From Dendrobium chrysotoxum (Eukaryota; Streptophyta; Magnoliopsida; Asparagales; Orchidaceae), in contig CM034300.1 in NCBI GenBank assembly GCA_019925795.1, positions 30,491,591 to 30,555,590 on the forward strand: DNA of 64,000 bases. Direction: 5' to 3'. The position numbers were made by a program, and so were the translations under genes. Shown in pieces: positions 9,579 through 20,662 of this stretch (position 1 is its first letter; every line of letters begins with the position of its first letter). The notes beneath the pieces are model-generated. The model did not search any database. It had not been told where the DNA came from and worked only from the letters and a program-made list of their open reading frames with translations.

Positions 9579-12500
9579 AGTATGATATATCTTTCCAAGG
9601 AAAGGGGATATTGTCTGTTATCGATCATTTGAAAATGATGATAATGATCGTCAACTCTTGAATTTTCCAAAGATAATTAATTAAAATTTTGAAAACTTAA
9701 TTTTGAAAATATGGTCTGGGTTTCTAAATCTCCTACGAGCGTAAGCCCTCGTAGTTAATTACATCGTAGGAAACCAAAAATTTCCTATGAAAACTCTCGA
9801 TTAAAATAGCGATACAAATTTTATTTAAGAATTTAAAGCTTGATATCAAAGGAGGTTAAGGACTGGGATTTCAAGTGGGAATGGTTCAAAGTTGAGCACT
9901 TATTTCTGGAGTCAAAGGAAGAAGGGGAGGATGTGTTTTGAGATTTTGAATTACTTCAGAAACACCCCAACCTATCCTAAGTGTTGGGCTTGAATTTGAT
10001 TGAAAGAGATTTGAGTTTAAATGATTGATTTTATTAGAAAGTGGGAATCAGATTCTTGGAGGTTGAGGTTTTAAGATTAGAGATCTGCCTCAGAACCTAA
10101 GTCTAAAATTGGGTACTAAAAATCAGTTACCCGGATCCTAGCTAATGTAATACAATCTGGACTTACCCCGGCTTAGATTGGGGAGCCAGCTAAACCACCT
10201 AAACGCTTTAAAACCATGTGTCTGGTCTTTTATGAAAGAGTGGTTAGGGACGTTATTTAAGATTAGTTTAAGGAGAGCGGGGCCGACATCTAGAGCAGAT
10301 TTCTAATTGACCCCTTAACATATGTTGGGTAAAATGATTAAGCTAAAAATATAATTAAAGATTTAGACTCAATTTTTAATTTTTATCTAATGTAATGCAT
10401 GCTAGTTGACTCGATTAAATGCTTGAAATCAGAATGAACAAATTTTAAAATTAGGCTTAAAAATAGGTTTTATCCTAGAGATTACACAACATCCCCTTGG
10501 ACAAAACTGCACCCTAATAGGTCAGGTAGTCTGCCAGAACCCGCAGGCGGGGAGGTGCCTAACAAGGTAGAGAAGATTCAATATGATGCATGAAAAACCC
10601 CCGGCGAGTCCGAGCTTACTTCTTAAAGATGTTAGAGTTTCTATATGAGCCTAAATATTTTAAATTTTAATTAAAGTAGAAATAATTCTTGACCATACCC
10701 TCACGAGCCTCCGATCGGATTCCAGGCTAAAATAAATACGACATGCAAGATCGCCCGAAGAAACTAATAAAAGCATGCAATCCTAATATCGTAATTGATA
10801 CCAAATAATCAATATTTAATTAAATCAATTAAATTAAAACTCAAATTGAAAGTCTATAGGTAAGTGTCTTTTAATTATGCAACCCAGGGTCTGCACGAAA
10901 AGTAAAGTGGCCGGGTACCACTGATTACAACCCGGATTCTACTCGTATGACTCAAGTGACTTTGAGAATGGGTCTTCTCTTCCATCACTTCTTCGTTCTT
11001 CTTGAACTCCTTAGATCGTCAGGTCCGGCTATCCAAATGAAAAGAAACCTTCCCTTGAAAGGGTGTTATCTTTTCTCTTTGGATATTCTAAAAAGTCATC
11101 CTAATTTAGGCTTCCAAATAGAGGAGGACTCTCCCCTAAGGGATGTCCTCTCCTATTTGGAATCTAAATAGGATGTATGTATTCCATTCTCAAATCACTT
11201 TAAATATTTACAACTCAATTACAACTCGAATCAAATTACATTTGAATTTAAAAGAGAAATCTAGACTCAACAACCTCCAGGGTTATCCTAATAATCAGCA
11301 GCTAATATTTGACATCCCAAGCAGTTATAATCAATCTCAAGCAATTAATATTTGAAATAATGCTCAAATCACAGCCACACTTGGCCATGCTCTTTTAATT
11401 TTAAAGGGGGGCTTAAGCAATTTTCTGGAGCACCTGTGCAATTTAATAATTATGATTTTGCCCCCTTTAATTTATGCCATGTATGAGCATAGCCACCTGT
11501 ATAAGATTGAATTAGTACAAATCGTTCCTAACCTAGGGGTAGATCTAACATACAATGAATCACATCACAGAGTGCAGTAAATAAATAAATAAATAATCAC
11601 AGCAATTCTATCATTAGCAAACAACATGCAGTGAAAGCTCGAAAACCCGACACACAGCATAAAAGTAAATACCGGCCTAGCCTAGGATTAGAGTTGGTTG
11701 TCCTAAAAAACCATCTAAAGTGTGTGTAAAGGTTGTGTGGGTTTGATATATCCTAAATAGGATTATTTGATTAAAGTTGTTTGAGGTTCGGGTTGGTTGA
11801 AAGGCTTAAGGGAGACTTTTAATTAAAGTTTAAACCTTAATAATTTAAAATTTATTTTTTGGATACCACCTTTGTTTCACACCAAGGCCGTGAAGTTTAT
11901 TTCACCTTCCTTGGGGCTAATTTAATAGCCTCGGTGGCCTGGGTTACCTAGTGGTACCCAATATAATTAAATGATTTAAGTTTGATTAGATTTAAGGTTT
12001 AATTAAATTTTAATTAAAGTTGATTGGTTGCTGATTTTAATTTTTTTAATTTATTTAAATTTTCCATTAACCAGTTCGTGGCGTTGTGCCACCAGGCTCG
12101 AGGAACAAAGCCTCATTAGGACACGTAGCCCCGCAGCCCGGAGTAGTCCAGCCGATAAACTAATTTAACGTATTTGAATTAAAGATTTTAAATTTAGTTA
12201 AATCATTAAGAATCAATTCGTTTCAATTTAGCACTCCTTAGAATCCATTCGTGGAGTTCTGGCTCGAGGAACAAAGCCTCCTAAGGGCACGTAGTCCCAC
12301 AACCCGGAGTAGTACAGCCTTAAAACTTCATTTTAGGAGTGATTGTTATGTATTAAGGGGTTAGTTGAGTGTTTTAAATATTAATTTAATATTTTATGGA
12401 ATTTGAAATTAATTATTAAATTTTGGAATTTTCTAGATTATTTTAATCATTTAATTATGGGGTCAAAAATTGACTTTTTGATTCAAAGTGTTTTCTGGAA

Positions 12501-13364
12501 AATTAATATTTTATTAAAATACTAGACCTTCATATGATTAGTTAGACAGTAACTACGCTGAAATTGGATTTTTCTAGATTTTATTATGATGGTTTGAAGT
12601 TTTGACTTCATTTTGAACTAGGTTTGACCAAAAGTTGACTTTTTCAAAATTGATTGATTTCTGGAAACTTAACATTTTTTATAAATATTAGACCTTACGA
12701 TGAATCATATGCCTTTGCGTTTGCTCAATTTGGAGTTTATTTGAATTAGTTATGAATTTTCAAAGTTTTGAGTATTTATTGAATTTTCAAAATTATTTAA
12801 TTAAAGGCCTTTTTGTGATTTGAATCCAAATGACCTCCAAACTCCTTGAAATCAACTCCAAAGGTCAGGAATCACCTAAGGAGGGATCTCCAAGTGTTTG
12901 GAAAATTTCTGGAATTTTTAATTATTTTTAATTAATTAAATTAATTAAATATTGAATTTCAATTAAACTTAAATTAAACTTAATTTTGAAGTCTAGTCAA
13001 GGGTTTTTTAATTTTCATTGATTAAGGGTTTTATTCTGGTCAGTTTGAGGTATTATATGTAATTTTTAGACTTAATCTTGATTTATTAGAATTTCTGGAA
13101 GGTTTTAAGGCTTAATGAAGGTTTAATTTTTATTAAATTAATTAAGGGGCTTAATGACTTCAAAGTTCAGTGAGAAAATTTCCATGGGCTGAAAATGTCA
13201 CTAAGTTCAAATGGTTTAAGTTTCAAGTCAAGAGGGTGTGAATCCTAATTAATGGAATTATTCTAAATTCTCTAATTAAGTCCTTAATTATTGTCCATAA
13301 TGACACTAAGTTTAAATGGGTTCAAATCAAAGTCTCTAACCCTTGAACAAACATATGTAAGATG
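9579..13364 (-). repeat. Ogre 3' LTR, truncated at both ends
   Basis: Runs parallel to 20970-24779 with few substitutions and small indels. For example, the right copy has about 23 extra bases near 23250. The left end joins truncated copia LTR2 at 9578/9579. The right end leaves the LTR at GTAAGATG (13364) and enters the post-protease region, whereas the other copy continues as LTR. It holds no gene of its own. Short plus-strand open frames at 10947-11355 recur in the other LTR simply because the two LTRs are copies. An internal duplication with TCGAGGAACAAAGCCTC occurs at about 12095 and 12256. Confidence 0.9.
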
Positions 13365-13999
13365 AACTAATGGTACCAAAACCGATACCACTGGTCCAAT
13401 GTTTATTAAATTTTGAATTCTAAAGACTTTCATGGTATCTAGCTTGACCTTTAGTCCATTGACTTGGAGCAAAACCTTAAGAGATAAGAGATTTAACACC
13501 AGCAGGAAAGTAGCCAAAAGGTAATTTCATTAATTCATTGAAATTCGCCTCATCAAGGATTACATCATCTTCATTCCTTGACGAGGAAGAGCCAGGGAAG
13601 AACTTCTGGACTTTCCTTACATCTCCATCTAAGTTAGGGGCATCCTTAGTCACTAACCCTGAGACCCTGTCAGCAGACAGTGGGGTTAAGGTTAAGGATT
13701 TAATCATTCTATTAAGGTTTTCATACAGACTCAATTCAGGCTCGTCACTTTGAACTTTTAATTTTGTACCCTCCTGGTCACTATCCGATTCTAAAGTGAG
13801 ATCAAACTTCGGAGGAGGATTGATTTTTGTATAGTCAAAAGCAAATCTGGCACCCCTTTTTCTTGAGTCTTCATTAAAACTTGTTTCAAGTTCGATGTAG
13901 ATCAAAGAATTTCTCTTCTCAACAGAAGGACGGCCTTGACCGCGTACACTTTGGGACATTCTCCCACCTCTTTGAGGTAAATGTTTGGAGGCCTAAAGA
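13365..13999 (-). pseudogene. Ogre post-protease segment (unknown function), cut by deletion
   Basis: About 160 open codons (13959-13477), in a different frame from the protease, followed by a short remnant down to about 13300. It is acidic and Ser-rich, with no domain I recognise (ESDSDQEGTKLKVQSDEP, GSSSSRNEDDVILDEANFNE). In Tat/Ogre elements this place is the link between protease and RT, and Ogre elements are known to have an intron there, so the frame change may reflect that. RT should follow, but the sequence jumps into the LTR at 13364. That marks the internal deletion. Confidence 0.65.
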
Positions 14000-15382
14000 T
14001 CACACGCTCGACGTCATCTTCACTACTTGAGTTTTATTTCTTTTGATTTTGATTTTTTCTTTTCTCAATCTTTGAATTACTTTTAAACTTTGACTTTTTG
14101 CTTTTTCCTCCTTGACGTTGATCTCTACCTTAGAACAAGTAGTGGACCCTTTAGGGACGTAGTATGTTGCATCCTCGTTGATCCCAATCTCATAAATAGA
14201 GAATGGTTGTAGATCACCCTTAATTTCAAACTCAATGCCATCTCGTTGGTACTTGATGCATTGATGTAGGGTAGAAGGAACCATCCTATACTCATGGATC
14301 CAGGGCCTTCCTAGGAGCACGTTAAAGGATGTCGATGAATCGATTATATGAAATTTTTCTTCAGCTTTCGATTCTCCTATCTCTAGAAGAAGGGTAACTG
14401 AACATAAAGCCTTCTCGCCCTTTTCATTGAATCCACGAAGCACTATCTTGTCAGTTGAGAGCTTGCTAGTATCAATTCTAAGGTATGTGAGAGTCTTTAT
14501 GTTCATCACGTTGACCGATGCACCCGGATCAATGAGAACTCTTGATAACTTAAACTTACCCACGTTTACGGTGATGTAAATTGGACGATTATGGTCAGCA
14601 GTTCCAAGGAGTAAATCTTCATCAGAGAAGGTAACCCCAGTGATTTCCTTAAAGTATAAAGCTTCTTCCTGGACAGTTGAAGCTAATTGAGCTAAGCAAA
14701 TCTCTGGGTAGAGAAGTGCTTTAATTAAAGTCTCCCTCATCTATTTTGAAACGATAAGGGCATCATAAATGCTCAATTTGGCAGGCAACTTTCTAAGGTG
14801 AGCTAAGACATTGTAATCAACACTTGGAACGTTAACATTGGGACCTGGTGGATTTGAAAGAATTGGAGTTGATTGTTGAGCAGGGATTTGAATTGGATCA
14901 TCGAAAACAACTTGTTTTCCTTTATCCTGAGGAGGTAGCCTAGGGGGTAAGACCTTGCCACCACGTAGTTGTACTTGCACGACTTCATCGAAAGAACAAA
15001 ATACAGGGGAGTCTACGCTCTCCTTAGGCGATTGATTGTCGTTATCTGAGTGAGAGTCCGAATTTGAAATGTCTATCACGACAGGACTCCCTTGAAAGTT
15101 AATTTCAGCGGTTTCACCATCTAATAAGACATCAGATTCGTTTCTATCTTGAAGAGTCAAATCTGGAGAGCTGAGCGTTTGAATTTTATAATTAATCTCA
15201 GCTTGTTCTTGATTGTTTTCAACAGAAGAGTCATTTAAGTTTTCATTCTCAATATTAATCATCAAAATATGAGCAGAAGGATCAGACTTTTTATTTAATT
15301 TTTGACCCTTTGCCTTTGATGGGGCAAAGTAAAAGTCAGATAATTTTAGTGGTGACAGAGGTTTTGAGCCATCATCAACCAC
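14000..15382 (-). pseudogene. Ogre aspartic protease with acidic N-terminal extension
   Basis: The 14740-14000 part carries the active site VLIDPGASVNVM, with the catalytic Asp codon at 14528-14530. It is followed by IVLRGFNEKGEKALCSVTLL, FHIIDSSTSFNVLLGRPWIH and a basic tail. DPGA for the usual D-[ST]-G-A is seen in plant Tat proteases. The upstream part (15382-14744) is an acidic, low-complexity extension in the same frame, ending SIYDALIVSK, and separated by one TAG at 14741-14743. It would process the gag-pol polyprotein. Confidence 0.88.
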
Positions 15383-16356
15383 TGTATAGATCTCTCATCA
15401 ACAAATTTCCTCTCTACAGAAGATTCACTCTTTTCATTTTCATTTATACAGTAGTTCCTACAACTACTGGAGAGGAAAACATCCCAACGTTCTCCTACGA
15501 AGCCTCGAGGTCAACCTCCCAGATCAAATCACAGCCTCTCATCGGTAACTGTTGAGAAAGACGAAAAGATTTATTAATCAACTTTTTAAATGCCCAGGAT
15601 AGTGCTATATCCCAATCATCTTCAATGGACAGAGAAGAGTTAGAATTCTTACCTGAAATGGATTTGATAGACCCGGATCCGGATCGACCAGGTACTCCTT
15701 TGGAATTATGATGTTACCTTGATGAAAATTCTTTTCTAGCCAGTCCTTGAAGACGATGTAGTCTTTGATTATGTGGCCTAACATACGATGGTAGGGGCAA
15801 AAAGTTAGATCATCCTTCTTATTTGCCTCTTCCGGCTTCTTGGCCTCCGGCAATCAAAAATCTGGCTTCTTCTGAAGACTTTTAAAGATCTTTCTCACCG
15901 ACTCCCTTTTAAATGGATATGTACGCGCCAATCTCTCTTTAAAAGAAATCGGGTGAGAATCTCTTGTAGGTTGAGAAGTTACTTAAAAAGGTGGAGATTT
16001 CTGAGTTTGTTGTGTTAGAGGATTACTGGACTGAACATTCATTGGTTTCTTCCCCTTATCGACAGCTGAAACAATTACTGTTCTCTTTTCAAAGGACTTC
16101 AATGGTTTACTGGCTTTCTTTTCCTCAGTAGAATCCTTCAGGAATGGTATTTTAGAAGCCTCTTCCTATAGATTACTAGCCTTATTCAAAAGTTTTTCGA
16201 ATATTTTGATAGTGAAACCCTTCTGGAGAAAAGTAATAGGCCCGTGTATATTCTTTAAAAGAATCTCCACTGCATGTTGCTCTTGCAACTGGGTTCACAC
16301 TTCATCGAGAGGTTTCGCCACCTCAAGATGTACTCAACCAAAGACTCTCCCGGCTT
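15383..16356 (-). pseudogene. Ogre gag C-terminus with Tat-type zinc knuckle
   Basis: The clear piece is 15853-15605, with FCPYHRMLGHIIKDYIVFKDWLEKN truncated here to its key parts: CPYH, GH and FKDWLEK. The last knuckle Cys appears to have become Tyr (KDY). It is in the same frame as the protease. Between 15860 and 16356 the frame changes and several stops occur, but WRNLSMKCEP-like and KPGESL gag remnants continue from the capsid part. Equivalent, more decayed sequence is in Tat-1 at 48150-48400. Confidence 0.75.
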
Positions 16357-16917
16357 TTATTTTTCAATGACGAGATCACCAACGGTTACATGCTGCTGAG
16401 CTCCTGAGAATCTCTTTAAGAATAGACTCTCGAGCTCTGTAAATGTTTTTACTAAACCATTAGGTAGATCTACATACCATTCAAAAGCAATACTGGATAG
16501 ACTACTCATAAACTGGCGAAAGAGTAGAGCATCTGACCCTCCTGTATTGCAACAGCTCGCTCGGAAGTGGGCCAGATGCTGTCTTGGGTTTTCTAACCCA
16601 CTAAAAATTTTGAATGAAGGTGGTACAAGGCCTTTAGGATAAGAGACTAAATCATATTCTTCAGGGTAGGTTCTACCCTTTCGAATAGATGCAGTCCCTT
16701 GAGAGTGGGCTAAGGCCTCCCTTACCTGGGTTTCGATCATCTGGCTGATATCTTTGTCAGTTGGAGAGGTTAGGGAAGCAACCTCTGGAGTTTTAGAACT
16801 TGATTCTAACTTCCTGTTGTGCTCACCCACTGTATGGGTTGTAGGTTGCAATAGCTTGGATTGAGACTGTTGAGCTTTAATCATCTGATTCTGCATCTAT
16901 TCCATTCTGAGCATCAT
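16357..16917 (-). pseudogene. Ogre gag capsid domain
   Basis: Retrotransposon gag domain in 179 open codons. Key stretches are FKIFSGLENPRQHLAHFRA, DALLFRQFMSSLSSIAFEWY and FTELESLFLKRF, typical of plant Tat/Ogre gag. It is in the same frame as the preceding ORF, from which only stops at 16918-16920 (TAA) and 16897-16899 (TAG) separate it. The original product was therefore probably one long protein. Gag would form the particle that holds the RNA and enzymes. Confidence 0.9.
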
Positions 16918-18690
16918 TTATTCAATCTTGTTCTCCAGACTCTTGATGTATTTATCTTTCTCATTCAACTTAATTGATCCATCAGAGTCTGAGTCTACAG
17001 CCGCAGAGGCTTCTTCCTTGCCAGATTGATGTCTTGAAGGCTCATCATCTTTATTTGATGCTCTAGTCTCAACCATACAGATGTTCCCAACTGAGTCTTC
17101 CTCCATCAAATCATCTGCTTCTGGATCAAAGGCTTTAATTGCTTTCTTCTTAAGTATATCTCTTATTTCCTGTACCACCTCATCGACTGGTCTACCCTCA
17201 ATTGATTCAATGTCGATTGGTAGGTACCCCTTGTAGTTAATCATTTCTTCAAATTCCTCATCTCCTAGCTTGGTGAGGACTTCTTGAATCTTCAGGTCAT
17301 CAATAGTAGGTTCTGCTACCAACTGATCTAACATTTCTTGATCATCCTCAAGCTTTATCCCCTCCCCTCCGACTGTCCCGTGGTCGGTAGTCGCGAGGGT
17401 GACATCCTCAATAGGGTGAGGGATATCTAACCTAACAGGTGATGAAGGAGTTTGATAGGTGGGAACTCCAACATCAATTTGAGGGGAATCCTCACATCCC
17501 TGAATAAGGAGTCGGGGGATTTTAACAGGTAACTGAACTGGAGCATCCCTGATTTGAATCCCAACAGTTCTGCTTATCTTCATCGGTACATATGGTTCAT
17601 CCAAAGGTATGGGCCTCTTGCCCTTAACATCAACTGACTGCAAGTCTTTAATAATCTCTTTTGACTTGGCTACCATAGCGGCCAACTTTGAAAGTCTTGA
17701 AGGGGGAACTAGAGGTCTACCGCTGAGAGGGTGACTCCTACCAGCTCCTGTTAAAACTATCTCCTCTGTTTTTGCAGTTGGGAGACGAGGCAACCAGTGA
17801 TATCCATCCACTAAGATTGAGGCAACCGGTTACTTAACAAACTTTTTGTTTCTCCTCACTAGCTGAGGAGTCGGGTTTCTGGCTTCAGACTTTCCTTCTT
17901 TCAACACTTTTTTTTTAAGCTTATGTGAGATCACCTCCTTTAGGTGTCTCACATACTGTTCTTTTGTCTGACCTGTTTCAGCAGCATAGGTGTGGATGAT
18001 GTTCCTCAACATCCTTGTTCTTAAAGTATTCTTTTCCTTTATGGTATTCTTAACAGAATAGTCGACCGGGCTAGGTCGAGAGCTAGCAATCCGTGTGACT
18101 CTCTCCTCCCCTGCAGCAGCTCCGAGGGGGTGAAAATGACTCCTTTTCAGGAGTGGAGAAGAGGCAGGGATAGGCAGCTCCTCGACAGCCTCAGGCTCAA
18201 CTAGACTCAGAGCCTTATGTTCAGCTATCTTTCTGAACTTGGTGATTTTCTTTCTTATCCTTCTCAGGTAGTTCTTTCTGGCACTCTTGGTGCCAAACAG
18301 TGCTCTAGAACTTGAGGATCCCTTCTCAACAGTGGATTTCACCTCAGTCTTCTTGTCCTCACTTTAGACTGAGGGTACAGAAGGTGTAAGAGTAGCTCCT
18401 GCTACTAACTCTAGCATTGGGGGAAGGTCACTTGTAGCCCCCACAGCTAACTCAACCACTGGGCCATTCTCGCCCTCCGCAGCAATGTTTATGATTGTCC
18501 CTCCATTTACTGACAGTTTCAGAGTCTTGAATCCCATTCCAAACTGAATAGCATTACTATGGATTAATTCTTCGACTTGAAGGTCTCGGTCAATTGAGAA
18601 CAGAAGTTTGCCAGCCATTGCAGAAGGTTTAATTGTCTGAAATTTGAAAGAGAAGATTTGGATCAAACTTTTGAATTTAAATTTTGACAA
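16918..18690 (-). pseudogene. Ogre extra ORF upstream of gag
   Basis: Three blocks in one frame (18690-18364, 18342-17830, 17811-16918) are split only by TAA at 18364-18366 and 17830-17832. I recognise no domain. The N-terminal block has MAGKLLFSIDRDLQVEELI. The middle block is very basic (KNYLRRIRKKITKFRKI, SHKLKKKVLKEGK). The last block is acidic and ends in a Lys/Glu helix (SIKLNEKDKYIKSLENKIE). Ogre elements are known to carry such an ORF1 of unknown role before gag. A nucleic-acid-binding job for the basic block is only a guess. The better start may be the second Met, at about 18618. Confidence 0.78.
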
Positions 18691-20643
18691 GAAATTTTCT
18701 ATATTTTATCATATAAATTAAATTATAAGAACTATAATTTGATATGTAACTATAAAATATAGACATCAATTTTAACTTAAAGAAAATTTGAATTTTTGCT
18801 GTATATGTTTAACTATAAGAGAATATTATAGCAAATATATAACAATAACGATCTGGATTTGATTTGAATGGATTTGACTGGAGGTTTGAAGTTTTGGAAC
18901 TTGAAGGATTTTCCTTGATTATATGAAACCAATAAGTTGAATTTGATATCAACTTTGATAGTTAACAAGTTTCGAAGGAAATTAAGAAAGTTTAACTCAA
19001 CTCTCTTACCCCACTAGCTAGGCTAGGGATAAGATGTCAGAGATTTGAATTGATGAAAAGATTGGATCTTTGAACTTGAATTTAGAAATGATTAGGAATT
19101 TGTACTGTACATGTCACACTACAAGAGGATGTTGTAGTAGTGCATGTGACAACGAAGATTGACTTTGAATTGAAAGGAGTTTTAATGACTCAAAAATCCG
19201 GCAGCATCTCCCCTTATTTTTAAAACTCGAAGTGTTGAACTTTCATTCAACGCGACGGTTTACAAATGTTAGGGAAGATCTTACAGAAATGAACTTGACT
19301 CTTTTTATCTTATCGAAGATAAAATGTCATAGTTCAAAGATTTGAGGGATACTAAAATTAGACATTAGATTTGAGTTGTCAATGTTAATCTACAAGAAGT
19401 ATTATAGAAGAACATATAATAAGTGATGATTAAAATTGAAGAAATTGAATGGATATTTTTGAAAACTCAAATTTCTGGCAGCACCTCCCCTTATTTTTGA
19501 AACTCGAGGTGTTGAATTTGCATTTAACTCAACAGTTTAAAAATTTTAGGGAAGAGCTAGGGAAAAAAACTTGACTCTTTTCATTTCAAAAGAGTGATTC
19601 ATAATGAAATGTTAAAGATTGATTTAACCAAAAAAATTTAAAGAGATATTGCATATATTAAACTACAATAATTATTATAGAGAAGTATATAGCAATGCAA
19701 TTTAGACTTGTATGATTTTGAAAGGATATTTGAAAAGTTTAAAAATCTGTCGGCATCTCCCCTTATTTTTGAAACTCGAAGTATTGAGCGTGTGTTCAAC
19801 ATAACGGTTTACAAACTATAAGAGGGAGATTCTAGAAAATCGACCCGACTCTTTCATTCTGATGTGAGGTTCGAAATAAAATGTCAAAGATTGAAACAAC
19901 CGAAGAAATTGAAAGTAAATTGTCTATATACAACTACAACCATTATTGTAGAAGTATATACTTACAATGATTATTATAACTTGAAATGGAAGTTGAAAAT
20001 TTTGAAATTTCGGTAACATCTCCCCTTATTTTTGAAACTCAAAGTGTTGAACATGTGTTCAATATAACAATTTACAAAAATTTTAAATAGGGAGACACTA
20101 AAAAGCTAGCCCTACTCTTTCATTCCGATGAGTGATTCAGGGTTGAAATGTCGAAGGTTAGATTAACCGGAAGATTTCAAGCTTTGAATTAAATTTGGAG
20201 GAGAAATCTATATCCTATCACACAAATTGAATTATAAGAATTATAATCCTATATGTGATGATAAGATATGAGAATCAATTAAGATTTGAAAAAGATAAAA
20301 TTTTGCTAGACAGTTGAAACTATGATTTTGAAGTTGGAGAATTTTCTGTAAATTGTGAAACTTAGCATGCTATAATTTATTTACATGCGAGTTTACAACA
20401 TATATAGAAGGATATTGAAAAGCTTGGCTTGACTCTTTCGCTCTACCAATGAATTTGGAGGCAAAATATCAAAGCCCAGCTTGGAGAAAGGTTTCCTACA
20501 CTCACCTCTCTTTTCACATGTCTTAATTGAGTTGGCCACACTCACCCAAGGGAGAAATGGGTAGAGGGACCAACGGAAGAAAGGTAGTCAAAACTACCGT
20601 TACAACGAAATTCATACCGCTATTAAAGATGGTGAGAGAGATA
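18691..20643 (-). repeat. Ogre leader with about 271-bp tandem array
   Basis: No coding signal. At least four to five tandem units are seen. The block CTCCCCTTATTTTT recurs at about 19208, 19495, 19758 and 20020. A small inverted repeat, such as CTACAAGAGGATGTTGTAG at 19119-19137, recurs at 19390, 19663 and 19934. More diverged versions are at 18721, 18813 and 20230. Spacing between the central hairpins is 271, 273 and 271 bp. The array lies between the primer site and ORF1, so it would be in the 5' leader of the transcript. Confidence 0.85.
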
Positions 20644-20662
20644 CTCCCCAGCGGAGTCGCCA
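20644..20662 (-). other. Ogre primer-binding site (tRNA-Arg-like)
   Basis: The minus strand reads TGGCGACTCCGCTGGGGAG, starting 5 bases (a T run) inside the LTR edge at 20668. From memory, this TGGCGACTC...GGGGA form is the primer site of plant Ogre/Tat elements and pairs with tRNA-Arg. It fixes element strand and the internal LTR boundary. Confidence 0.85.

Noticed and set aside
10947..11355. Two short plus-strand open frames found again at 22320-22743
   Set aside because: They are duplicated only because both lie in the paired Ogre LTRs, on the antisense strand, with no recognisable domain. Conservation here reflects LTR identity at insertion.
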